DNA of 18,715 nucleotides from Candidatus Poseidoniaceae archaeon (GTDB lineage: Archaea > Thermoplasmatota > Poseidoniia > Poseidoniales > Poseidoniaceae), in the NCBI GenBank assembly GCA_029250345.1, contig JAQXFL010000128.1, positions 1 through 18,715 of the forward strand. The letters are read 5' to 3'. Shown here in pieces: positions 1 through 8,482 of the stretch. The notes beneath the pieces are model-generated. The model ran no database searches. It was not told where the DNA came from and saw nothing but the letters and a program-made list of their open reading frames with translations. Both the position numbers and the translations under genes were made by a program. Each line of letters starts with the position of its first letter. Within the stretch, counting starts at the first letter, position 1.

Positions 1-19
1 TGCACACGAAGAGGAATAA

Positions 20-1441
20 TCACTCTGCGACCGTGCCAACGACTTTCTGACCGGCCATTTCATGCTTGTCGAGAGCCTTCAATGCAAGTCCTACCTTGCT
101 GGTATGGATACTAATGAAAGTTGAATCAGCATCAAAATGGACGTCGCCGATTGCCATTTCATCGCAACGAAGCGAATTTTGGAACCAGTTTGCTACAGAG
201 CGAGATGAACCGGCGTCGGACTGGGAGATGTTCAGTTGAAGAGTGACAAAGCCGAACACATCTGCCGTTTCTCCAAAGTCATCCTGACGCTTGACTGGAT
301 CTCGATCAATTCCTTCTGGAAGTTCTGGAACTTCGGTTGGAACAATATCAAGACCGTAGGTTGCCATAATCTTGGAGAGTTGAGGTGCATCGTCTCGAGA
401 GACAAGACTCCATGCTGCTCCTTTTCGACCAATTCGACCCGTACGCCCAATTCGGTGAACGAATGAATCGGTGTCAACTGGCAAGTCGTAATTGACAACC
501 AAAGTGATTCCATCGACATCGATTCCACGGGCCGCAACATCAGTTGCGACAATGGTCTTGACTTCGCCTTCCTTGAAGCGACCGAGAATCTTTTCCCGTT
601 GGTTTTGACTGAGATCACCGTGAAGCCCCTCGACGACGAAGCGATGCTTGTTGAGCCGTTGTACAGCCAAGTCCACCATTCGCTTTGTATTGCAGAAGAT
701 GATGGTTTGGTCTTCATCGTTCATTCGGCACATCAAACGGCCCAATGCCCACAACTTGTTGGCACGCCCAATCTTTACACTAAACATGTCAATTGGGGGA
801 ATATCGAGTTCTTCTGAGTTGGTAAGAACGAATTCAGGCTCGTTCATGAACTCGTGAGCAGCATCGATGATTTCTTGCGGGAACGTTGCTGAGAAAAGAA
901 GCGTTTGTTCACGGTTCTTCATTCGCTCAACGACCCACATGATGTCGGGGAAGAAACCCATATCGAGCATCCGGTCGGCTTCATCAAGGCAGAAGAGTGT
1001 GAGTGCTTCCAGGTTAATGTGGCCACGTTCGGTCATGTCCATAACACGACCAGGCGTCCCAACGATGATGTCGACACCACCTGCGAGATGCTTAGCTTGC
1101 TTCTCAAGGTCGGTTCCGCCGTAAACGGTTTGAATGGAGAGTCCAGTTTCGCCTTGAAGCGTTTGGAATTCTTGAGCAACTTGGTTTGCCAATTCTCGAG
1201 TTGGGGCTAGGACCAGCGCTTGGAGTTGACCGGTAGGCTGGCAACGTTCAAGCAAAGGTAATCCAAAAGCGGCTGTCTTTCCCGAACCTGTTCGGGCTTG
1301 TCCTATGACGTCTCGACCTGAGCGAGCAAGTGGAATTGTGTCCTTTTGAACTTGAGTTGCGAACTCCCACTCGATTGAACTTAGGCTGTCAAGTAGGTGT
1401 TGGGGAAGGTCCCAAGAGTCGAAGCGGGTATTTGTGAACAT
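20..1441 (-). CDS. DEAD-box ATP-dependent RNA helicase with DbpA-type RNA-binding tail
   Basis: Cytoplasmic ATP-dependent RNA unwinding enzyme of 473 residues. All core motifs are visible: Q motif near residue 30, Walker A ARTGSGKT 49-56, PTRELANQ 80-87, TPGR 129-132, DEAD 153-156, SAT 184-186, IIFCNT near 247-252, ATDVAARGID 299-308 and HRIGRTGR 329-336. Residues about 397-470 resemble the DbpA/CsdA RNA-binding domain (an RRM-like fold that directs bacterial DbpA to 23S rRNA), so a role in ribosome assembly or cold-stress RNA remodelling is likely but inferred. The ATG has a GGAG SD at 1450-1453, 8 bases upstream. It follows the 70-residue gene on the same strand with a 65-base gap that holds a perfect 9-bp inverted repeat running into the SD. 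Family assignment is near certain; the cellular substrate is not known. Confidence 0.95.
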   Translation of the reverse strand: MFTNTRFDSWDLPQHLLDSLSSIEWEFATQVQKDTIPLARSGRDVIGQARTGSGKTAAFGLPLLERCQPTGQLQALVLAPTRELANQVAQEFQTLQGETGLSIQTVYGGTDLEKQAKHLAGGVDIIVGTPGRVMDMTERGHINLEALTLFCLDEADRMLDMGFFPDIMWVVERMKNREQTLLFSATFPQEIIDAAHEFMNEPEFVLTNSEELDIPPIDMFSVKIGRANKLWALGRLMCRMNDEDQTIIFCNTKRMVDLAVQRLNKHRFVVEGLHGDLSQNQREKILGRFKEGEVKTIVATDVAARGIDVDGITLVVNYDLPVDTDSFVHRIGRTGRIGRKGAAWSLVSRDDAPQLSKIMATYGLDIVPTEVPELPEGIDRDPVKRQDDFGETADVFGFVTLQLNISQSDAGSSRSVANWFQNSLRCDEMAIGDVHFDADSTFISIHTSKVGLALKALDKHEMAGQKVVGTVAE

Positions 1442-1449
1442 TTGATCAT

Positions 1450-1485
1450 CTCCGTCTCGGTGTGTCGAGTGGGTCGCCGAGACGG
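1450..1485 (-). promoter_or_regulatory. Hairpin overlapping the helicase Shine-Dalgarno
   Basis: CCGTCTCGG (1452-1460) and CCGAGACGG (1477-1485) form a perfect 9-bp inverted repeat with a 16-base loop. In RNA a G-U and a G-C pair could extend it to 11 bp. On the transcribed strand the last two G's of the 3' arm are also the first two bases of the GGAG SD of the helicase gene. No U-run follows, so a terminator is less likely than control of translation initiation. The structure is seen; the regulatory role is inferred. Confidence 0.5.
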
Positions 1486-1506
1486 TGGCAACCCCATCGA
1501 GTGGAA

Positions 1507-1719
1507 TCAGTAGTTGTCTCGCTCTTTGATTTCAGCTTGGAGCTGACCCATCCAATACTTACGTGCATTGTCACGGGTGAGTGGTCGACGCATCTGTCGA
1601 ACGTGCTCCAAAATGTATTGTCGGAACTTGAGTGATTTGTTGCGATTGATGCCTTTCGGGGTGATTCCATCCCACAAGCGTTCGAATTGCTCAGCCTTAT
1701 CATTGAATGCCTCATCCAT
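1507..1719 (-). CDS. Small basic protein, 70 aa, function unknown
   Basis: I do not recognise this protein. It has 70 residues, no signal peptide or membrane segment, and no cysteine. It is highly charged, with predicted helices (EAFNDKAEQFERLWDGI, SLKFRQYILEHVRQM, RDNARKYWMGQLQAEIKE) and many Arg and Lys in the second half, as expected of a small helical nucleic-acid- or ribosome-associated protein. The ATG at 1719 was chosen because an AGAGGTGA SD lies at 1725-1732, five bases upstream; the open frame continues upstream without a comparable start. It sits 65 bases before the DEAD-box helicase on the same strand and may share its transcript, which hints at an RNA-related job. The strong SD and lack of an overlapping better frame support its being real. 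Confidence 0.7.
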   Translation of the reverse strand: MDEAFNDKAEQFERLWDGITPKGINRNKSLKFRQYILEHVRQMRRPLTRDNARKYWMGQLQAEIKERDNY

Positions 1720-1814
1720 CTTATTCACCTCTAAGCAATCGGCCCACCGACACTCCCCTCTTAACCATACCGACATGGACGGTGAGTGATTTGTGGTCGG
1801 AAAAAGTCTAGATT
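1720..1814 (-). promoter_or_regulatory. Intergenic region: possible T-rich terminator and promoter
   Basis: Ninety-five bases separate the HEAT gene from the 70-residue gene. Ten bases after the HEAT stop the transcribed strand has TTTTT (1801-1805), a possible archaeal T-tract terminator. A weak TATA-like GGTTAAGAG lies at 1758-1766, which would put a transcription start near 1736, just ahead of the SD at 1725-1732. A 7-base direct repeat ACCGACA (1746-1752 and 1769-1775, plus strand) brackets it. All are visible but short, and their function is inferred. Confidence 0.3.
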
Positions 1815-3167
1815 TCAGAAATAATCTTCATCTTCATCCGGCTCGTCGTCTTCAAAATCATCGTCGTAGCCCATCATTTCGTCTTGGCTGACTGCACGGT
1901 ACACCGGCGCAGCAGCAGGTTTTGAGGCGTCTTGGGGAGAAGCGGGATTTGCAACCCCGTCATTTGCGGCCGGACTCGGTTTCGGACTCGGCTCTGAATC
2001 TGTGGAGCGAATCGGTTCAAGTCCAACTCGAACGCCTTGTGCTTCAGCCACCTCACGGTCGAGAGCCGGCACTGGTGCAGATGGCGCAAGTTGAGCGTTC
2101 TTTTGGGCCTCAGTCCCGTCAAGGGATGCGTCGAAGACCATCTCCTTAAGTGAAGCAATAATTTTGTCGTTGGTCTCCAAGGTGAGAAGTTCAGCAGCCA
2201 TCGTTCGCAGTACATCTTCCCCGAACAGCCTCGGTAGCAGTTCGATACATGCTGAACGAACCTTGACATCTTTCGACTTTGTACCCCGGACGACCAGTTC
2301 ACGAGCACGGCCATGGTCTGTATCCATCACTTGAACTGCCTTGATGGCGCTGAGACGAACTTCTGAATCCGAATCAACCAGAGCACGCTCCGCAAAGAGT
2401 GTCGCCATTCTCGATTCCTTACGAGCCAAAGCTGGCAGGTTTTTGGCAGCAATACGGCGGACTTCAACTTCAGCATCGTTCAGAGACCATGAGATAAGAT
2501 CCCAAACTGCAGAGTCACCTTTGTTTACAATACGCTTGAGAAGGGCAGTAGCCTTCTTACGCAGAGTAACTTCTTCTTCAAGAAGCAAGGAATCAACGTG
2601 ATCGACAACCACTTCCGGCCACGTGTCGCACAAGCCTGCAAGACCAGCCCATGCGCCGTCGCTTCGAAAGCGAACCGAAGAGCGAAGTTCGTTAGCGAGA
2701 ATCGAGTGAACTCCTGATGGGAAAATTGGTGATGTGGCCGTCAAGCAACGGCTTGCAGCTTTGCGTACATTGACATCCGAATCATCCAGAAGGACCGAAA
2801 GCCAGTCGAACAATTCCTCTGACTTGAGAACTGCAACTTCGGGTAGGACATCAAGTGCTGCAACGCGCTCTTCAGCAACATCCGATTCAAGGTACTGCAG
2901 CAACAGAGCGTGTGCTTGGTGTATTCTTGCACCATGGAATCGGCCAAGCGCTCTGAGAGCGTCGACTCGACTCAGTGTCATAGAACGGCTGTCCCAACGG
3001 ATCACGGCTGAATCTGTCTCCTTGTTGAGAAGTGCAAACACATCGTGGTCGGTAAGAGAAACCCATGGTCCTGTTTCCGTCTTGACTTTTTGAGCCGCTT
3101 TGCGAGGTTTTGCGACGTTAATCGGAAGTCCAGTGCGCGGGTCTCGGGCGATATATTCACGTGACAT
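1815..3167 (-). CDS. HEAT-repeat protein with disordered linker and acidic tail
   Basis: A 450-residue soluble protein. Residues about 65-345 are a run of paired helices with HEAT-like signatures such as DSDVNVRKAASRCL, DAEVEVRRIAAKNLPAL, DSDSEVRLSAIKAV and SKDVKVRSACIELLPRL, a curved scaffold that normally binds proteins. Residues about 350-425 are a Pro/Ala/Ser-rich linker, and the last 25 or so are almost all Asp and Glu, ending in DYF. The N-terminus (SREYIARDPRTGLP) is basic and lacks a signal peptide. The ATG at 3167 has an ideal GGAGGA SD at 3175-3180; a TTG five codons earlier lies inside that SD and is rejected. It is divergent from the Kelch gene and upstream of the 70-residue gene and helicase. 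No catalytic site is seen; a scaffold or adaptor role is inferred. The acidic tail could contact basic partners such as ribosomal or DNA-binding proteins. Confidence 0.85.
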   Translation of the reverse strand: MSREYIARDPRTGLPINVAKPRKAAQKVKTETGPWVSLTDHDVFALLNKETDSAVIRWDSRSMTLSRVDALRALGRFHGARIHQAHALLLQYLESDVAEERVAALDVLPEVAVLKSEELFDWLSVLLDDSDVNVRKAASRCLTATSPIFPSGVHSILANELRSSVRFRSDGAWAGLAGLCDTWPEVVVDHVDSLLLEEEVTLRKKATALLKRIVNKGDSAVWDLISWSLNDAEVEVRRIAAKNLPALARKESRMATLFAERALVDSDSEVRLSAIKAVQVMDTDHGRARELVVRGTKSKDVKVRSACIELLPRLFGEDVLRTMAAELLTLETNDKIIASLKEMVFDASLDGTEAQKNAQLAPSAPVPALDREVAEAQGVRVGLEPIRSTDSEPSPKPSPAANDGVANPASPQDASKPAAAPVYRAVSQDEMMGYDDDFEDDEPDEDEDYF

Positions 3168-3316
3168 TCTTGACTCCTCCAAAGGGTCGCATAACCCCTA
3201 ACCGAATGAACCTATGGCTTCGGCCACCAAGTATACCAATCCACCCTTCAAGTAGTCTACAACGGCACATAACGCGAGTGGGGAAAGGTATTGAAGCCAG
3301 TCCCTTACCATTTACC
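3168..3316. promoter_or_regulatory. Divergent promoter region between HEAT and Kelch genes
   Basis: The 149 bases hold the outward promoters of both neighbours. The HEAT gene SD is at 3175-3180. A self-complementary GTATAC (3231-3236) inside AAGTATACCAAT is the most TATA-like element and could serve either direction: about 41 bases of leader for HEAT or about 57 for Kelch. A small TGGC-TTCG-GCCA hairpin lies at 3215-3226. There is no clear SD before the Kelch ATG. No open frame of interest is present. Confidence 0.35.
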
Positions 3317-6300
3317 ATGGACAGCAAAGCGCCTTATGCACTGTTGATGATGATCATCATGCTTATCGCACCGTTGACCACCATGGTTGAACAATCACCA
3401 CGACAGAGCGGTGAACTTGAATCGGAAGAGGAAAGGAATCGAGGGATTCACAGCGACCACGATTTCAACACAACCGATGGATTTGCACTAACCAATATTA
3501 CCATTGATGCCTCAAGCGGTGAGGCAGAGCTGAGTCGGCCCGTTCTTTCATGGAATACAATTTCGAATCCGAGTCTCATGGTGCCACGGACCGGGGGTTG
3601 TGCAGCATACGTCGAAGATACACAAAGCATCTATTTGATGGGAGGTCGCTCCGATCCTGACCCAACTCTCTCTGGCGATGAAGAAACAACTCGTTCCGTA
3701 GAAAAGTTCACTTTAGAAAACGCCTCATGGGAGTCAGTCGATAGTTCAATGCCGGTCGACCAGATGTATTTCGACTGTGCAGCAATCGGTTCGGTCATTT
3801 ATTCCGTAGGAGATTACCACCCGTTTACCACACCCGAAGTTCGAGCAGAAGGATTGCTGCAAATATACAACGCCAGCAACGACACGTGGTACGAAGGCGC
3901 CTACATGCCAGGGAACACCGGAGTAGGGTTGTCAGGAGTTGAGGATTTAGGCGGTTTCATTTACTCCGCTGGTGGCGTCAGCAGAAAGGATCGTTCGGAC
4001 ATTTCGAATGTCACATTGCGGTACAATCCTCAGACGGACACATGGGACCAAATGGCGGACATGAATGTTGGAAGACATTCATTCACACTTTCAGAATTCC
4101 ATGGTAAACTGTACGCCCTTGGAGGGATTGTTCGGCAATATGATCCAATTTCAGGGCAGTACTTCATCGCCCCTTCAAACCATACTGAAGTTTACGATGC
4201 TCAGACCAACACTTGGACAAATCACACTGATTTACCGTTTGATAGAGCAGCACACGCATCGACTGTTTTCAACGGTGAGATTCTCATTGCTGGTGGTGTA
4301 TCGGGCTCTGGGTGGGGTGCACAAACCAGAGAAGTTCACGGATATGACCCTCTCAATGAGACTTGGTCGTTGCATTCGGATTTGCCATTTGACATGTACG
4401 ATCATACCATCACTGCCATCAATGAATCCGTAGTTTACGCCTCTGGCGACTCATCATCGTACAGATTTTCCATGTGGTCAACGAACTACAGAGATGTAAC
4501 TGGAATCCACAACAACTCCGAGACGCAAACTGGATGGATTACCTCAGATATCATCGACCTTCGACAGAACGCAAGCGGGGTTGCATCACCGGTTCGTTTG
4601 GAATTTGACGGGACTGCTTTGCCCAGCACTGAACTTCAACTGCAATACCGTCTCGCCACGGATGCAACAGACATGAGTTCTGCTTTGTGGCGCCCACTTG
4701 GCCCAGAAAATGTATCTCAATTCCACCTCACTGGAGACCATACACTTACCGCCATTGGAGAGGGTATGTCTTACCTCCAATACCGTATCAAAATGAGTAC
4801 CGCAGAATTGATTGAATGGTCAGTTCCTGACTTAGACTCTGTCGTCATTTTTTCCGAGGAAGCATCACTTCTATCGCCACCTCCAACATCGATGCACCCC
4901 AACGCCGCCCAGGTGACCGTTCAATCGTTCCACTCCTCATTTGGCACCAACTCGAAATACAGTCTTTTGTTGCACCAAACCAATGCGGATGGATTCAACT
5001 TACCTGCTGAAGATTCAGCAAAAATCACATGGAACAACATCACCTCATCGTATACCATCGAAGACCAAGGGGGTATTCTTCGTCAATCAGGAGTGGATGT
5101 CAATGTCCATTCATCAAGCGAACAGGGGGATGTTATGCACTGGGGGCTCTCCATAAACGAAGGTTTGACCACACAATATCTCGTAATGGAAATTCAAACC
5201 GAAGGCGAACTGTCGTCTGCGTTCAGAACCGATTCAACAATAGAGATTCAAAATATCCTCAACATCGACATCACTGGTTACTCGTCCAATTTTTCAAGCG
5301 TGGGTGACAATTCAGTATCTGACTTAGAAGTCTTCCCAGATGGTGCGGAAATCAAAGTTACCGTCGATCATACATTCAATCAATCCGGAACTCGATTACT
5401 GTTCGGAACAATTGAAGCACGTCTCCATATCGACATCGAGAATCCTCAGTTCGGTTGGTACAACTCAACAACCGACTGGGAGCAACTGATTACCGGTAGT
5501 GAAACCGAACTGAGTTACCCTGTAGCAAATGTGAGTTCTGGAAACGCGAACATTTGGATTGAAGCACGCACACAAGACGATTTTGTACTCAACGTAGATT
5601 CGGTTGTCAAAGAAATTCTTGTCAACATTGATGCCCCTGTTCAAATCTCAAACACGCCTCAGAACAACGACTACATCAACGAAAATTCTGAGCGTTCAGT
5701 TGAGTTCAACTTCTATGATGTGGGCGGTTTTACTACCGAGACTGTGCAAGCTTATGTCTGGATTGAGGCATTGCATGATGGTAACAGTGACGGCGAGTTT
5801 TCGTCATCCGAGCGTGTGCCCACAGAGGTGTTTGTCTCGAACATCGAAAACGATTGGTTACTCAATCTCACAGTCAACGATACCGCAAATGAAGACCACC
5901 AAATGGTCCATGTCATCTTGGAAGGAACAAACATGGCTGGAAAGAATATACGCGATGCCTCGTTCAATTCGAACAACGGCCTCATCTCATGGATGAGCCG
6001 TACTCCGGAAAATGCCAACATTTCATCTGTGGAACCATTGCCAGGAACAGCCGAAAATGAAGTGCAGCGTCTCGAGCCGACCGGAACAATCGGGTGGAAG
6101 GTCGTTGTTTCAGACTCAAACGCACTCAGCGACATTTCTGAAATACGATTAATTCTTGGTAAAGATGAAGCGCTCGGAATGCGCTATTCACCGACTCAAA
6201 ATGTGTGTGAATCTATGGATGCAAGACTTTTGATTGATAATTCCTGCTTTGCAGAAGTCCTCAACAATTCCTATTCCATTTCCTTTGCAGCCAGCATCGA

Positions 6301-7858
6301 TTGGGCGCTCACGGAGTCGGGTCTCGACATCGGGCACCTCGAAATACAGGTCGATGATTACGATGGTATGCAAACGCTGAAGTTGGACAATCAATGGACA
6401 CTTGAGCGAGAATTAAACATCGAATTTGATTCTATCATTGATGTCGAAGGGGCTGTTCAAGGCGAACTTCAATCCGGTTGGAGCATTGTGACTGGCGACT
6501 CGATTCAAGTGAATGCGACGCTTTACCACCTGACTTCAAACACATCATACAACGGCCCAGTCTCGGTATTTTGGAGAGGAAAGATACAAGACCAATTTTT
6601 CTCCGAAAGTTTCTCTGTTCAAGTTGTTGATGGGAAATTGTCGGCAATGATACAAGCTCCAACTGGTGCAGGATTATGGCACCAAACCGTTTTGGAAATT
6701 TGGGATCCATACAATTCCGAGCAATTTTACTCGATGGAACTACCGAACATGCTCCTTGACGACAGCCCGCCTTTGCTCATCGAATCGGCAATGGCCACCG
6801 GTGTATCTCGCTATCACCTCGAGGCAGTTGAAGTTGGAGTAAACATCGACGAGAGTATCTCATGGAGCGGTAACCTAACGCTCCAATGCCAAATTCGTTC
6901 TTTGGAATTTGAATGGCCCGCCCTTACACAAACCCGTGGGCCAACCACTGTTTTTGACGGAAAAACAATGTTCAGTTTCCTGTTCAATTTCGCTGAACAA
7001 GGAGACCCATCCACCCTTTCAACGCAATCGAGCATGGATTGTTGGGCATCCGGAATGGATGATGCGGGATTAGAGTTGTATTCACCAGGTGGGAATTCTG
7101 AGAACAACCCATGGTTGTCAACATCACTGAGTAACATTGGTCCCGACCTTGCCATTCAATCTGTGAACTTTGAAGGAAGCGCCTCAGAAGGTTCGAAACT
7201 AAGAATTGCTGTTGGAGTGACCAGCCTCGGTGAAACGATAGAGACGAGGTTCAATGTCACATTGAGTATTGTTCAAGATGGGCAATCCACTGTCGTTGGG
7301 CGGGAATTGATTCCAGGTATGGATGAAGATACCGAGGTCGAAATACGCTCAACGCTCGAAGTTCCTGATGGAGATTGGACGCTGCTCATCGAAATCGATG
7401 CAGAGCAGAGTATCTGGGAATTGAGTGAGACAAACAACGTTTGGTCGAAGAATTATTCACAAGACAAAGACAGTGTGTCCTTTGCCACTCCAGCAATTGC
7501 AGCAGGCGGTGGAGTGCTGGGGCTGATTGCACTGGTGATGTTCGCTCGAAAGAAGAAAGGTGCACAGAATGAGGAGCAAGACCCTCTGACAAACAAAAAA
7601 CCACTGACGGGCCCACCCCCACGTTCACAGAATTCCTCAAACCCAAATTCACTGAAGGGACCGCCTCCGAAATCTTTGGTCGAAATTGCCACGCCACACC
7701 AAGAATTGGGTGCTGAAGGAATGGAAACTGTAGAGAGTTATGCGAAATTGCCCGGTGGAGGAGATTACGACTACAGCGGTGGTCAAACAATCTACTCTGG
7801 AAACGGCATTGGAACTTGGAAACAAAATCCTGACGAATCCTTCACACGGATTGAATGA
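3317..7858 (+). CDS. Giant secreted, membrane-anchored Kelch/CARDB surface protein
   Basis: A 1513-residue exported protein. The ATG at 3317 was chosen because it starts a signal peptide (MDSKAPYALLMMIIMLIAPL); the frame is open upstream but the added residues look non-native. Residues about 90-388 contain Kelch repeats with GG and W motifs (YLMGGR, DTWDQMADMNVGRHS, LYALGGI, NTWTNHTDLPFDRAAHAS, ILIAGGVSG, ETWSLHSDLPFD), forming a beta-propeller. Then come several poorly conserved beta-sandwich modules, and a CARDB-like domain at about 1275-1385 ending in WELSETNNVWSKNY. A membrane helix (about 1388-1411) is followed by RKKK, so the chain faces outward with a cytoplasmic tail of about 100 residues rich in GPPP motifs. 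Many N-x-S/T sequons suggest heavy glycosylation. It is likely a cell-surface binding or adhesion protein; the ligand is unknown. DUF2240 follows 42 bases later on the same strand. Confidence 0.85.
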   Translation: MDSKAPYALLMMIIMLIAPLTTMVEQSPRQSGELESEEERNRGIHSDHDFNTTDGFALTNITIDASSGEAELSRPVLSWNTISNPSLMVPRTGGCAAYVEDTQSIYLMGGRSDPDPTLSGDEETTRSVEKFTLENASWESVDSSMPVDQMYFDCAAIGSVIYSVGDYHPFTTPEVRAEGLLQIYNASNDTWYEGAYMPGNTGVGLSGVEDLGGFIYSAGGVSRKDRSDISNVTLRYNPQTDTWDQMADMNVGRHSFTLSEFHGKLYALGGIVRQYDPISGQYFIAPSNHTEVYDAQTNTWTNHTDLPFDRAAHASTVFNGEILIAGGVSGSGWGAQTREVHGYDPLNETWSLHSDLPFDMYDHTITAINESVVYASGDSSSYRFSMWSTNYRDVTGIHNNSETQTGWITSDIIDLRQNASGVASPVRLEFDGTALPSTELQLQYRLATDATDMSSALWRPLGPENVSQFHLTGDHTLTAIGEGMSYLQYRIKMSTAELIEWSVPDLDSVVIFSEEASLLSPPPTSMHPNAAQVTVQSFHSSFGTNSKYSLLLHQTNADGFNLPAEDSAKITWNNITSSYTIEDQGGILRQSGVDVNVHSSSEQGDVMHWGLSINEGLTTQYLVMEIQTEGELSSAFRTDSTIEIQNILNIDITGYSSNFSSVGDNSVSDLEVFPDGAEIKVTVDHTFNQSGTRLLFGTIEARLHIDIENPQFGWYNSTTDWEQLITGSETELSYPVANVSSGNANIWIEARTQDDFVLNVDSVVKEILVNIDAPVQISNTPQNNDYINENSERSVEFNFYDVGGFTTETVQAYVWIEALHDGNSDGEFSSSERVPTEVFVSNIENDWLLNLTVNDTANEDHQMVHVILEGTNMAGKNIRDASFNSNNGLISWMSRTPENANISSVEPLPGTAENEVQRLEPTGTIGWKVVVSDSNALSDISEIRLILGKDEALGMRYSPTQNVCESMDARLLIDNSCFAEVLNNSYSISFAASIDWALTESGLDIGHLEIQVDDYDGMQTLKLDNQWTLERELNIEFDSIIDVEGAVQGELQSGWSIVTGDSIQVNATLYHLTSNTSYNGPVSVFWRGKIQDQFFSESFSVQVVDGKLSAMIQAPTGAGLWHQTVLEIWDPYNSEQFYSMELPNMLLDDSPPLLIESAMATGVSRYHLEAVEVGVNIDESISWSGNLTLQCQIRSLEFEWPALTQTRGPTTVFDGKTMFSFLFNFAEQGDPSTLSTQSSMDCWASGMDDAGLELYSPGGNSENNPWLSTSLSNIGPDLAIQSVNFEGSASEGSKLRIAVGVTSLGETIETRFNVTLSIVQDGQSTVVGRELIPGMDEDTEVEIRSTLEVPDGDWTLLIEIDAEQSIWELSETNNVWSKNYSQDKDSVSFATPAIAAGGGVLGLIALVMFARKKKGAQNEEQDPLTNKKPLTGPPPRSQNSSNPNSLKGPPPKSLVEIATPHQELGAEGMETVESYAKLPGGGDYDYSGGQTIYSGNGIGTWKQNPDESFTRIE

Positions 7859-7900
7859 GTGAATGCTTAACTTCTTTTACGGGGAACAGTTGTTTGAACC

Positions 7901-8482
7901 GTGGCGAGAGAAGATATCGAGGATGTACGGCGAGTGCTCGCCATATGTTTCCGGGATGGCCAAGCGCTCGATGCCCTCGACATTGAGCGAATTCTTTCAT
8001 TCGACATGGAGTGGATTTCTCCTGACGAAGCAGAGAAGGCAGTTCAAGCACTCATCGGAAAAGGGTGGCTTTCCGGAGAAGAAAACGCTCTACGACCTAC
8101 TGTCTCACTTGAAGGCGTTCAATCACCACTCGGCTGGTTTCCACGGCCTTCACGTCTTCTCATGCCAGTTTCACCGTCACAAGAAGAGCCGACATCTGAA
8201 AAGGACGCTCGAGAGCCGGTGAAGCCCGATGTACCCGTACCATCGACACCCACTGCTCAACCGACTGCTGAAGCATCGAATGATCCTCGTGCAAAACTCG
8301 TGAAACGCTTGACGAAATTTATTGCTAAATCATCTCAGATTCCTGTTGCAGAAGTCGAACGGCGTGCGCAACGAAAGCAACAAGCGCTCGGATACGCAAC
8401 CCTGTGGATGTGTTTAGCACTTGTTGCAAGAGAACAAAACCTTTCTATGAAAGAAATCATTGATGCGTTGTCGACACTTTAG
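7901..8482 (+). CDS. DUF2240 family archaeal protein
   Basis: A 193-residue soluble protein that I assign to DUF2240, an archaea-specific family without a known function. Residues 1-85 fit its conserved N-terminal half: the ERILSFDMEWISPDEAEKAVQALIGKGWL helix-turn-helix-like core, then LRPTVSLEGVQSPLGWFPRPS, where the family has a Pro-Leu-Gly-Phe type motif. A Pro/Thr/Glu-rich linker (about 88-125) leads to a helical C-terminal half (126-193) with LVKRLTKFIAKSSQIPVAEVERRAQ. The start is a GTG at 7901; no strong SD precedes it. It lies 42 bases after the Kelch gene and its TAG stop directly abuts the TTA stop complement of the converging exporter gene. The winged-helix-like look suggests nucleic-acid or protein binding, but that is inference. 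Confidence 0.75.
   Translation: MAREDIEDVRRVLAICFRDGQALDALDIERILSFDMEWISPDEAEKAVQALIGKGWLSGEENALRPTVSLEGVQSPLGWFPRPSRLLMPVSPSQEEPTSEKDAREPVKPDVPVPSTPTAQPTAEASNDPRAKLVKRLTKFIAKSSQIPVAEVERRAQRKQQALGYATLWMCLALVAREQNLSMKEIIDALSTL

Noticed and set aside
1981..2045. tRNA T-loop-like string (GGTTCAAGTCC) near 2014-2024
   Set aside because: It lies inside the HEAT-repeat gene's linker, and no matching acceptor stem, D-arm or anticodon arm is visible around it.
3161..3316. Extending the Kelch protein start to 3161
   Set aside because: The 52 extra residues overlap the HEAT gene start and its SD, and the signal peptide begins only at 3317.
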